Shown: piece by piece, positions 12,673 through 23,400 of the stretch
How positions within the stretch are numbered: the first letter of the stretch is position 1
Layout: every line of letters begins with the position of its first letter
Position numbers and translations under genes: made by a program
Notes under the pieces: generated by a model
Database searches by the model: none
What the model was told of the DNA's origin: nothing
The model's input: the letters and a program-made list of their open reading frames with translations, nothing else
Assembly: GCA_000226015.1 (NCBI GenBank)
Contig: JH152822.1
Coordinates: forward strand, 458,006-499,565
From: Mnemiopsis leidyi
Taxonomy: Eukaryota; Ctenophora; Tentaculata; Lobata; Bolinopsidae
Reading direction: 5' to 3'
DNA length: 41,560 nt

Positions 12673-13146
12673 TGCATTCTAAGACTGTACACTGTACATT
12701 GCGTACAGTGTACATAAGTGTTTGTCTGGTTTTAATGCTTTAGTTTTATCCAATACATTGCTCTCAATTCACGGTTGCTCCATTTAGAGGAAAAATGATG
12801 TGTGATAAAATGAAATAATTTATAAGATTTGATCCAACTGTAATTGTTGTAAGTAACTTACAAGAGGAAGTAACTTACAATAAGTACGTTTAACATTCTA
12901 AAACTGGTTTAAAACAGATTTAACGCCCGACAACTTGAGCGTGAACTGCTTGACAAAGATATTTTTGACGACGGTGCCAGCGAAGGAGACGATTCCAGTA
13001 AGAAAGAAAACGTTAATGAAAACCAGACAACCACAGAAAAATCTGAAAACGAAAGTGAAACTGAAAGTGAGTGTAGCGAAAAAGAAAGTGAAAGTGAAGG
13101 ACCAGGGGGAAGTGATGATGATGAGGATGAGGATGCCGATGATTGA
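7800..13146 (+). CDS. DAXX: DAXX-like histone chaperone / SUMO-binding co-regulator
   Basis: DAXX deposits histone H3.3 with ATRX and represses transcription in nuclear bodies. Exons: 7800-8737, 8898-9245, 9439-10913, 11083-11243, 11497-11649, 11790-11944, 12089-12223, 12918-13146. Joined length is 3594 nt, 1197 aa (human 740). All phases close. The N-terminus VVNLDSDEEE (residues 4-13) matches the DAXX N-terminal SUMO-interacting motif. Residues about 18-100 resemble the four-helix bundle (YLRSDEFKQHLLACRSDL). From residue about 921 comes the histone-binding domain: KLVRLARRIK, LYLQESKLKKK (human YLQEARLKRK), KFPDIQDVRRLIERG, LAKQVFLDAGSQIQ, and DPAKEDPVLRKKLQKNKSEA. The tail is Ser/Glu/Asp-rich, like vertebrate DAXX. 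The central exon 3 is low-complexity and acidic. The exon 1-2 junction uses a weak GTTTGA donor and is the least certain step. Confidence 0.88.
9076..9210 (+). repeat. three in-frame 45-bp repeats in DAXX exon 2
   Basis: Units at 9076-9120, 9121-9165 and 9166-9210 encode RDSSPAIVDVESKKS, with AIEDVE in the third; a partial fourth follows. Each unit centres on I-V-D-V-E, which fits the SUMO-interaction pattern of three hydrophobics plus an acidic residue. Near-identity at the DNA level indicates recent expansion. Confidence 0.9.
11256..11374. repeat. GTGACATCATCACCTTT tandem repeat, DAXX intron 4
   Basis: Four to five copies of a roughly 23-bp unit, followed by a unique tail ending CATAGTATATCAGACCGT. 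The same last unit plus tail recurs in DAXX intron 7 at 12297-12367. Confidence 0.85.
12297..12367. repeat. second copy of the DAXX intron 4 repeat tail
   Basis: Nearly identical to 11300-11374: two CATCACCTTTGTGACATC-type units followed by the same unique tail. Same orientation, in a different intron of the same gene. Confidence 0.85.
12544..12632. mobile_element. short MITE-like remnant with GGCGTAAC ends
   Basis: The left end GCGGCGTAAC and right end GTTACGCTAC form an imperfect inverted repeat around about 70 bp. A related fragment, sharing GATTTGGCG and GGCATCGTTACGC, occurs at 30940-30976. This suggests a dispersed small DNA element. No target duplication is evident. Confidence 0.4.
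12638..12670. repeat. (CA)n microsatellite
   Basis: An uninterrupted run of about 15 CA dinucleotides in DAXX intron 7. Confidence 0.9.
12687..12713. repeat. perfect 11-bp inverted repeat (hairpin)
   Basis: Arms GTACACTGTAC and GTACAGTGTAC around the 5-nt loop ATTGC. It lies in a (GTACAC)-like low-complexity region of DAXX intron 7, so it may simply be slippage-derived. Confidence 0.8.
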
Positions 13147-14275
13147 TTTCGCATATGGAATCCCTTGACATTTTTATTCAATTTTTTCGGACTGCATTTG
13201 TTGTCAATCGCTGTACATTGTTGAATTTCAAGGGAATAGTTCTCAGGTAAATTGAGACACAGTCGCCTATCGCTGTTTATCTAATTATCTTTTTACTTAT
13301 CAAAAAGTTAAGAATTTTTACTTAAATTTTGTTTTTAAATCAGTGAACTAGCGCATTTTATATCACACAATTTTTCTGTGTAAAATCCAATAACACCCAT
13401 CCCTTAATTATCTGAATATCTGATGGAGTAATCCTGCCAAACTTTCAGACTTTTTGATATATGTATGCGTTTTTGTTTTAGTCTTCGTTACATACAAATT
13501 TAAAAACACTTAAAGAATATCATTGCAGGTTCCACGTGTTTATTGTTCGATAGCAATTTCTTGATGGTAAATTGAATTATTTGATTGGTTGAATATCCAT
13601 GATATATTTTTATTGCAATTCAGATCCAACCAATTACCAGTTTGGTAATAATCAGCGTAGAATTTGTTGGTATCGGATTACTGAACTTTTCTATTTGCGA
13701 TGGGACAGAATGCTGCATACAATGTAAACTATTTTATACATCAATCTCCATACCTTAAACTTATAATTTCTGCGTACTTTTATCTAAGCCGCGCATCACC
13801 TGCTCTAAATATAGAAAAATGAGAATTACACATGGATGTTACATGGATTAACGATTACGTTTGCATTGCATAGAAATATTTTCAATGTGTTTTTTAACCC
13901 TTTGATGTAGGAGTGTTGAGTATATGTTCCATAGGTTACTATTAATACGACGGAAATGATTCTTTAACGAATTTAAGAGCGCGATTTTGAATACATATTT
14001 ACCTTTCGGTATAAACCAGTTTTGCTGTTTTTCTTTAAACTCCATATTGACTACTGGACTCACTGTTATATTTTTGCAATGCATCTATAACTTAACATAT
14101 AGTACATTAATATCTCCACTACCGAGTAACAAAACATCATCTAGGTAGAATGTAAAAAAGCGTGTCTCTATTAGTGACGTCACCATTCTTGCACTGCCCT
14201 CTACTATCCTCCTCATTATCCAGCAGTGCTACAACTACAGACTTTATTCTGACCGAACCTAATTTTAATCGTTCC
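13147..14275. other. DAXX 3' UTR and DAXX-ZNT6 intergenic region
   Basis: AT-rich and unique. No canonical AATAAA was found close behind the DAXX stop. No convincing ORF: 13848-14084 on the minus strand is compositionally random. The ZNT6 promoter should lie here, but no core element is recognisable. Confidence 0.6.
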
Positions 14276-14364
14276 AGTTTACATCGCACAGGTTTACATC
14301 GTACAAGTTTACATCGTACAAGTTTACATCGTACAAGTTTACATCGTACAAGTTTACATCGTAC
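14276..14364. repeat. six-copy 15-bp tandem array before the ZNT6 start
   Basis: Units of the form AGTTTACATCGTACA, the last four almost identical. The array ends 39 bp before the ZNT6 ATG, in the 5' UTR or proximal promoter. Reading frames through it (LHRTSLHRT or DVNLYDVNL) are artefacts of the 15-bp period. Confidence 0.95.
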
Positions 14365-14403
14365 CTTGTTTCCTTGATCACCTGTCTCTGTGAGTGAAGT
14401 ATT

Positions 14404-17400
14404 ATGGGGTTGGTGAAGGAACTGAAACTGCTCTCAAACGACCAGCAAGCCAGGCGGTGTATGTACACTATCTTCGGTACATTTCTAGGTTAGTTTTTTA
14501 GTGGACCAGCCATGCTTTTATCTGGAGTTACTACTTGCTAGTTTGCTGCGTTTTTGGTAACCTAGAAGTTCGTGCAAGTTTTTCCGTACTTCAGTCACTT
14601 TTTCCATGTCCAGTTTCCGGTGCAGGCAGTCTTTTAAAAAACTTCTAACCCCCAGGAATACTGCTGATGTTCTAGAAAACTTCTAACCCCAGGAATACTG
14701 CTGATGTTCTAAAAAACTTCTAACCCCAGGAATACTGCTGATGTTCTAAAAAACTTCTAACCCCCAGGAATACTGCTGATGTTCTACTGGGTATATTCCA
14801 CCAACAGTCTAGCACTGAGAGCTCTAACGTTCCTCACCCTCTTCGACTTCGCTAACCTTGTCTCCGCACTGATCTTCAGGTCATCACTATTTTAAACTTG
14901 CCTCCTAGACACAAGTTTATATGTTTCTCTGTCTAGGGTAGTGTTGATAGTATCGTATTATCAATAAGATCAATTAAAATATTAAATCAACTGAATTTCA
15001 AACCAAACCGTCGATCTACAAACAAACCGTCAGATTTACAAACAAATTCTCTACACTTAACTCTACCCTGCCCTCTCCAGATGGTCCGAGAAACAGAAGC
15101 CCAGCCTGACGTTTACCTACGGTTACTGCCGAGTAGAGGTGCTGGCTGTCTTCTCCGCCACTCTCCTCACTCAGTTCATCTCCTTCTTCATCATCAAGGA
15201 GGCGGTCCATCATCTACTCGAGGGTCTCGACTTTAGACCGGACTCCATGCTACCAGCTACCTTCTTTGGTTTGTTGAAGTTTTTTTCCTGGCGTTAGTCA
15301 GGAGGATTATGTTATGTGTTTTTTACTGTTCATGGTGCATGATTGTCTTGGATTTTGAGTGTTTGTCATAATTAGGAGCAAACGCGAAACTGAAAGACTC
15401 ATAAAACAAATTTTCTATCTTAACTTTATCAATAACCCCTTATATAAATACAGGTCTAGCGTTACATTTCGGAGCAACCTTCTTGGTTAAAAATCCAGCT
15501 TATGAACATCTATCTCGCTCATCACCAAGCAACTGGGTACAAGACACTGTCAACGATCTCGGTAAGTAACGAGGTATATAAAACGGTATTTTTGGAGAAG
15601 GGTAACAAACTTTCTTTATCACGTGACATTGATTGGTCAGTTGGGGAGTAAGTGAAACTGAAACTTTCTTTTCATCCTTTCGTCGGGCGAATTTGGCTGA
15701 AAACACTTCGAAGCACCATGTGTTAGTAAATACCCAATGCACAGAAATAAGTAAAAAGGTCATGTAAAGGAACCCAGGCAATTCAAGAATATGGATATTA
15801 CAATGATTTGACCAGGAAATTGATCATCACTAGTTGTAGCAAAGTTGTGATAAAGAGGACTTCTAGGACTATAACGATCCGTTTCTTGATTCACGCATTT
15901 GTGTACTTTTTTCATCTCTAAATGAATTTTAAATAGAATGCTGCTAGAGTAATATAGAAAAAAGCTAGAGTGATAGCGCTTGAGTAATATAGTAATAAGC
16001 TTAAAGAATAAACTAAGTAAACTGCTAAAAGTATAAACTAATATGAGTTAAAAGTACAGTATTTATAGATACTGGCTACTTCAAGTGTGTTATTGTTATG
16101 GGGTGGAGGGAAAGAGGGGAAGTAGCAAGGAAGTAACGTAAGTAGAAGTAGAATCTTGTTTGAGATTAAAGTCTGATAATGACTCTTATCAGTAGCATTA
16201 AGTGATTAAGACTTAGTAAACTGTAGCATGGCATGAAATGTTGATGCAGTTGCTCTGTAGTAATATCGCTGTAAACTTCTTTAAAACAGTGATGGAGAAT
16301 AAATCTTCTATAACATAAGTCATGGTGCAAACGTTCGGGCTTAAATATTATGAGAAGGGGGCAAAAGTCTCATAGCCGACATAGCTCAGTATGTGATCAC
16401 AAGATTTCAAAACATTTTGTGGGAAACAGTTGGTATGGTTCGCAACTTTATATTGGGCCTCAACCGCATTAACAAAGACCAACATCTAAAACAAATAGAA
16501 AACATTACTTCTACTTATAATAGCTGAATAGCATACTTATTTATAATAGCAACTTACTACTGCTGAGTCACGTGACATCCCACCAGGAAGCAGTTTGTTT
16601 GGTTATGTGCCTCTGTTAGCGGGGCTATTCCTTCCCGGCAAACCCCTCAACCCTCTTGCTCTGGTGACGTGTGAGTATGTTGCAGATTTAAAGCTGATAA
16701 GTGTTACATCGTACTGGTCTACACAAGTATACAGCTTTTTGTGTATTTTCTGGCGGCTTCCATTTTCAAAAGATTTTGATAATGTTTATTGTGTCTTTTC
16801 TTGACTTAAAAGAAAACTTGTCCATACTACCAAATCTAGTGATTAAAAACTAGTGGTTAGAACTAGTAATTAAAACTAGTGATTAGAACTAATGATTAAA
16901 ACTAGTGATCAAAACTAGTGATTAACGACTAGTAAGTAAAACTAGTGATTAAAACTAGTGATTAAAACTAGTGATCAAAACTAGTGATTAACGACTAGTA
17001 ATTTTTTATCTAAAACTTTCAAACTTTATAGACAGCAATATAAAGTAAAATTATCGTTCCGAAACTGCCACCGTCTATAAAGTATGACGGGATACCAAAC
17101 ACGTTTACGTAAAGCACGCTTTACACGTAATAACATGGCCCCTTTCAAACATGAAATATAAAATCAAAATGAAATCAGAACGGTATAAAACATCCATTCT
17201 CAGACAACAAACACTGAAGAAGATATTATCAAACAGCAATTATTTCTCCTCACACATAACATTCATTCCACTGATGTAATACCGTTTGTTCGGATCATTC
17301 GCACGTTTCTCTTTTAACTGCTCCACAAGTTTTTTACGAATTGTCCGCTCCTCTAAAGTCCTGTCTGGGCACAAATAGACCGACTGATAGCCTTCTATTT

Positions 17401-20400
17401 CCCTCAAACGCTTAGCTTTCTGTAGTATTGAAGTAACAGTGCTAGAGCTCTCCACTCTGAAACTTACGGGCCGGTTTGTGGCCGGCTTCCTCTTTCCTAT
17501 CCTTTGACAAGCTGAAACTTTAGGCTTCTCTTCCAGGCGTTCCAGCATGCCCGCTACTTTGGAATCAACTGATTCACTGTCCTCCTCAGGAACACCAAAC
17601 ACAATAACATTTTTGGAGCGGTCCTTATTCTCCCCAACAGACTTCACTACTGCAGCTATCTTTCGCGGAGCTAACGCTTCAGAGCAACTCTTCTGTACAA
17701 CTGATGAATAGAGTTTTATCTCTTATTCGACTGTCTGCCTAACTAAATCAAGTTTATTGTCCTTCTCAGCAATAATCTTGTCTTGCAACTCGATTATTCT
17801 TTTCTGATCAGCAATTTTCTCAGATTTCAGCTGTTCAACTTCGCTCAGATCTTCAACGGCAAAGTCAAGTAGAGGAACCGCACAACTGTTCAGCAAGAAA
17901 ACAGTAGTCTCCAACCAATCAATAAGCTGGGCCTTGATGATCGACGGCTTTTTGAGATAACACGCCCTGATATCTTGACTGTACGAAACTCCACACGATT
18001 TACACAAATAAAGAATTTGTAGCATCCTTGACTTGCTTCACGTAATCCTTTGTAAAGTCACCATCTTCTCCCACTTCATTGCTGATATTCTCCACATATT
18101 CATTCTCTAAAGGCATCATCACGCCTGTGTGCTTGTATACAGCTGTGTATAACAAGCCACACAGTCAGCTGCACCGCGAGTTAGGTGAACAGAGATAAGA
18201 GAGCGGTTAAATAGCAACGAAAGATAACGATACTGCTTGGATCTTAAAAACTAGTAATTAAAACTAGTGATTAAAACTAGTGATTAAAACTAGTGATTAA
18301 AAACTAGTGATTAAAAACTAGTGATTAAAAACTAGTGATTAAAAACTAGTGATTAAAAACTAGTGATTAAGAACTCGTGATTAAGAACTCGTGATTTAAA
18401 CTAGTGATTAAAAGCTAATGATTAAATAACAAAAACCTCCCCAGGTCTCTCGTCACTAGGAGTAGCTGCTTCCTACTACCTTGTAACTTCATACCAGCTA
18501 CCTGGAGCAGACCCCCTCATCGCTATCCTCATCAGTTTCATCACCATAGCAACCCTTCTTCCCATGACAGGTTATCTTTACCTCTATCACTTACACGTAT
18601 TTTGTCCACAGTTAAGTTTTGATAATGTCCGTGTTTTTTATCATGTTTACGGAGTTCTTTGATTTTGGTTTTCTCTCAATGACTCAAATGAAAGGCCTCG
18701 ACTATATAAAATTGGACACCAAAGTATATAGTTTGATCATACCTATTTGTGTATCGTTATCAATCATTTACACCACATTCCACAGTGTACACAAGTAAAG
18801 TGTTGCTACAGACCACGCCCGGTCACATGATCGCATCTCTTGATAAGTGTCTTAGAGAGGCTGCTACTTTGGACGGAGTCCTTGAGTTCAGGTTTGTCTT
18901 CTCTCATAATTATTGATTTTTCTGTTGAACTGCTTTTGCGTAAGATTTATAATAAGAGACGCTTGAGCACGAGTTTTTTTTATATTCTGTAAGTTGAGAG
19001 TTAGATTTTTTTAAATGATGTTGAGAATAAAACTACAATTTTAGAGAAACAGTGTCGACTAACAATAAACAAACTTAATCAACTAAACTTAAAGTACTTC
19101 TCAGCAAATAAAGATGTTAGTATAAATATGGGCCATGGGGGCTGTCCGAAAAAATCAATCCCCTATAATTCCTAAAATTGATTTCAAAGAAAGTGAAGAA
19201 ATTAAATTCGGGGCTAAAGCTTAGATTTAACTGAAAGGTTTCACCAACTACATAGGAACCCTCTGGACGAAGAATTAGTGACAATTGCATGTTCACAGAA
19301 ATATTTTACTTAAAGACGGCTTTAACAGAGCAGACACGTTTGTCATTGAAAATGGGAGAAAACATGGTTGTTACAAACTTATCAAATCACATGATCAAGA
19401 TTAGTTAAACATTGGAATCAGGTAGACGAATGGAGCCTTTTGTTGTAAAGGAATGTGGTGATGTAATTAAGAAAATCCTGTGTTAGAACACGTATGATTG
19501 TCATAATATTTTAGAATTATGCATAATATTGTCCCACTTTTTGCAACATCAAACTTCAGGATCACTTGAATTGAAAATATTCATCCTATCTAAATTTTAT
19601 GCATACAAGTTTGTCCTGTTCAGCATTAAATCGCCGTACCGTTACTTCATGTTAACGGTATTTTAGATGCTTTAAACTATCTTGCAGCCCCAATAACGGA
19701 ACGCAAACACTAAACGAATTTAAATTTAAAGTTTTCATTCATCAGAAGAATACACTGGGTTTCTGGTTTTTACTTGGGGTGAATGACTTGTAGTAGTGAA
19801 TTAATTTAACTTTATCATCAGCACTTTATTACAACATTGCCTGAAATCAGTAATTTTTTAAAATAAAATTTTACCGTAAATTTCTATTAATCATAGAATT
19901 CTCATCAAACAATCAAAAATTATAAACTGTTAGTAACAGAAGGACTGAAATGATATCGGATGGTATAAAACGTTTCCATCAACTTATGTGAGTGTTGAAT
20001 GTAGAAAAATGCTCGACTTTATTTATAGTTCTCAAAATCCCTGATAAGAATTAGGGGGATTTTGTTGATATTAAATATCATCTGTTTGAAACACCTTTAG
20101 TTTGATGGCAAAGCTATTTTTTAATAAACCCATTTTTTTTTCTCAGAGCGAAACAGAACAATAAACCGGATAAAGCCCAGTGACAGAAAGTTGAGAATTT
20201 ATGAATGGTATTCCTAGTCAAAATTGAAGTTGTTTAAGCACTTTAATCAGTCATCTCGGTACAAGTCGTGTCAAATCTCCTTCGATTTACTCGTAGTCAA
20301 TCTTGGCTACTTTTTCACTCTAAGAATCGCGCGCTCACTCATATTCCTAGTCATTCCTTTGCGCTTCCTGACTTGCCCAACGACAAGCCATAGTAGTGTG

Positions 20401-23400
20401 CATTCACATATTAAGGGGGGGTTGAAAAAGGTCGACCTTTCGTGCCCCACTTGGAAACATAATAACTTTTAAAATTACCTAAAATAAATCGGTTTTGGAT
20501 GCCTAAATCCGATTTTTAAGAACACGCATTGGACGAAAAACCCACTTGAAGTTAGCAAAAAATGAGCAAAATTTTCATGGGATTCTTTATAACTTAAGTT
20601 ATAAATGGCGTAGGNNNNNNNNNNNNNNNNNNNNNNNNNNNNNNNNNNNNNNNNNNNNNNNNNNNNNNNNNNNNNNNNNNNNNNNNNNNNNNNNNNNNNN
20701 NNNNNNNNNNNNNNNNNNNNNNNNNNNNNNNNNNNNNNNNNNNNNNNNNNNNNNNNNNNNNNNNNNNNNNNNNNNNNNNNNNNNNNNNNNNNNNNNNNNN
20801 NNNNNNNNNNNNNNNNNNNNNNNNNNNNNNNNNNNNNNNNNNNNNNNNNNNNNNNNNNNNNNNNNNNNNNNNNNNNNNNNNNNNNNNNNNNNNNNNNNNN
20901 NNNNNNNNNNNNNNNNNNNNNNNNNNNNNNNNNNNNNNNNNNNNNNNNNNNNNNNNNNNNNNNNNNNNNNNNNNNNNNNNNNNNNNNNNNNNNNNNNNNN
21001 NNNNNNNNNNNNNNNNNNNNNNNNNNNNNNNNNNNNNNNNNNNNNNNNNNNNNNNNNNNNNNNNNNNNNNNNNNNNNNNNNNNNNNNNNNNNNNNNNNNN
21101 NNNNNNNNNNNNNNNNNNNNNNNNNNNNNNNNNNNNNNNNNNNNNNNNNNNNNNNNNNNNNNNNNNNNNNNNNNNNNNNNNNNNNNNNNNNNNNNNNNNN
21201 NNNNNNNNNNNNNNNNNNNNNNNNNNNNNNNNNNNNNNNNNNNNNNNNNNNNNNNNNNNNNNAGTGTTTCTGGGTCAACCTACTTTGAGATGCCATAAAA
21301 AGACTCGTGATCAGGGAATATCGATGCCGGTTACAGGAAATTTTATTCATAGTCTTGACAACTGCTGACAAAAATTTGAAGTGAATTGCGCGTAAAATAG
21401 CTTCTTGAGACGCATTTAAAGTTAAAATTTGACTAATTTTCCAAAAACGGCTGTATCTCGGCAACGGTTTGATCATTATAGATGCCCTTTGGAGGAAGTA
21501 TAGTCAAGGGTTTGAGCTATCACCTGTAAAAGTTTCATGCTCCTACGCCATTTATAACTTAAGTTATAAAGAATCCCATGAAAATTTTGCTCATTTTTTG
21601 CTAACTTCAAGTGGGTTTTTCGTCCAATGCGTGTTCTTAAAAATCGGATTTAGGCATCAAAAACCGATTTATTTTAGGTAATTTTAAACGTTATTATGTT
21701 TCCAAGTGGGGCACGAAAGGTCGACCTTTTTCAACCCCCCCTTAAGCAATTGTTTCTACGTCATCGACCGCGTGGCCTAGGGGTGGAGCACTCGAATCGG
21801 GATTCAAAGGATGCTGGTTTGAATCCCGTAGAGGAGCACTTTTAAACGTTTTCATCTTAGATTATCATAATTTTGAACTACATATAAACTACTGTGCCCT
21901 GTTTCTCTATTAGCCAAAACTATGCCTAAATACCTAACAATAAAATGTTGAAGCTATGCGAATACAAGGTGGCCATTTTTGTCTAACTTTTTAGATTTCT
22001 GGCCACTTCTTAAATTTCTGTCACTGGGGGAAAAAGCTACCACTATCGGATTATTATTATCCGGTTTTTCGGGCACCACTGTAAGAAAGTTGTATGGCGG
22101 TAGGGTTCCTACTTTTATTAAAAATCAGTCTAACCGAAATTTTTCTGACAAATTCATATGTCAAAAAACTTTTTTATGCAACACCAATAGCCGTAATAAG
22201 GAAAATGTACCCAACCACCTTTCAGCGCTATTTCTTTCATGTTGTAACTGGAAATTTGCAAGCACGCAGTCTGCTCAACAACTTTGATTACGGACTTCAA
22301 ATCAAATTGCCTTTTTTGAAGGTGATGTCTGCACAGATAAGGCCTAACTGCATCTCTTATCGCTTCTTTTTTCTCTATCATCCGCTCTCCAATCATGCAG
22401 ACCATCTTTGTCCAATCTTTTTTAATTCCGCCATTGCAGATATAACCGTGAAGAGTCCAAGATGTTAAAGTGTCCAAGTTTTCCATCAATTTTTCTGATT
22501 TCGAACATACTATCGGGGCTAAATATTCGTATTTAATTCCCCTCCACAGACATTGGGAGGACTCATCTCTTTTTTCTCCAGGTTGTTGCTCAGCTGCAAA
22601 ACGTGCTTCTTCAACAAGTTCGTTCAAACTTCCGAAATCTATTTCACCCAATCGACAGAATATTTCAATATGTGCGTGCATGATAAATCTAAGGGTAGGA
22701 TCTGTAGAAATATCTTTATACCATTCTCTGTTACCCGTACAGAGGTATGAACGAAGAATCTCACTACCGAACCCCCAATTCACGGAAGGCACATTTTCTT
22801 TTTGATGAAAACCAGCAACAAGTGCGAGTGAGATAGTGAAGTATAAAACGGCATGCACCATGTTGCACAACTGTATACAAAAAGATCGTTGGTAAAAACT
22901 TTTTAGCCCACTTTCGTCGCTGAAGGTTAAATGCTGTTCCTCTATTTTTGCCAATAAAACTTCTTAGAAATGCGTTTCTTTCAGATCATTGTCGAATAAA
23001 AAGCATCATTGATGCAAGGCGGGGGTCAATTAAATCATTAAACTGAAACTTTAGAAGGAGCAACTGGTCAGTGTCTGATATGTTATTGATAATTATGTGC
23101 TCTAATCTTCTGCTATTAAAACCATCTTCGCGTTTTACTATTTTCTCATTAAATTTAAACCCTGTCGCTGGCAGTGAGGCCGGATTTAGCTTTCCTCTTA
23201 GTTACAACAAATGCTCAATATTATGAAATAAACAACCTTTCTTTAATAAAAGGCAGCATAGGACAATTTACCCCCAGGAGCCTAGGAAAAGTAGCCACCT
23301 GGCACGATAAAGAGAAATTCTCTAAAAGCTAACCTATAATTATATGAACGTCCCTAAAGAAACAGGAATTGAGACCGTTTTTTACGGTTGTAAAGAAATA

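Larger units (their letters stand above)
12224..12917. other. DAXX intron 7 with several small repeats
   Basis: Contains the duplicated intron 4 sequence (12297-12367), a short inverted-repeat element (12544-12632), a (CA)n tract (12638-12670) and a perfect hairpin (12687-12713). No gene is seen. Confidence 0.75.
20176..22028. mobile_element. hAT-like DNA element with CCCAGTGACAGAAA ends
   Basis: The terminal inverted repeats CCCAGTGACAGAAA and TTTCTGTCACTGGG match over 14 bp and partly beyond. They are flanked by GGATAAAG (20168-20175) and GGAAAAAG (22029-22036), an 8-bp target duplication with one mismatch. CAGTG-type ends with 8-bp duplications are the hAT signature. No transposase is visible, and part of the interior is in the gap. 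The interior also holds a TTAA-flanked element and a SINE head. The homologous block at 23455-25320 lacks the insertion. Confidence 0.55.
19230..23060. repeat. segmental tandem duplication, copy 1
   Basis: Homologous to 23455-25320. The shared blocks include AAATCACATGATCAA (about 19385 and 23600), TTTTAAACTATCTTGCA-like words (about 19670 and 24100), the gene bodies, and GGTCAATTAA-like flanks. Copy 1 is longer by about 1.9 kb because of the transposon stack inserted at 20176-22028. Confidence 0.8.

Noticed and set aside
13848-14084. 78-codon minus-strand ORF
   Set aside because: AT-rich intergenic sequence with random-looking composition.
20475-21476. 333-codon minus-strand and 250-codon plus-strand ORFs
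   Set aside because: Almost entirely N's; the flanking residues are translations of the inverted-repeat arms.
21316-21541. possible transposase remnant inside the TTAA element
   Set aside because: Only short frames, no DDD/DDE-type motif; the relevant interior is in the gap.
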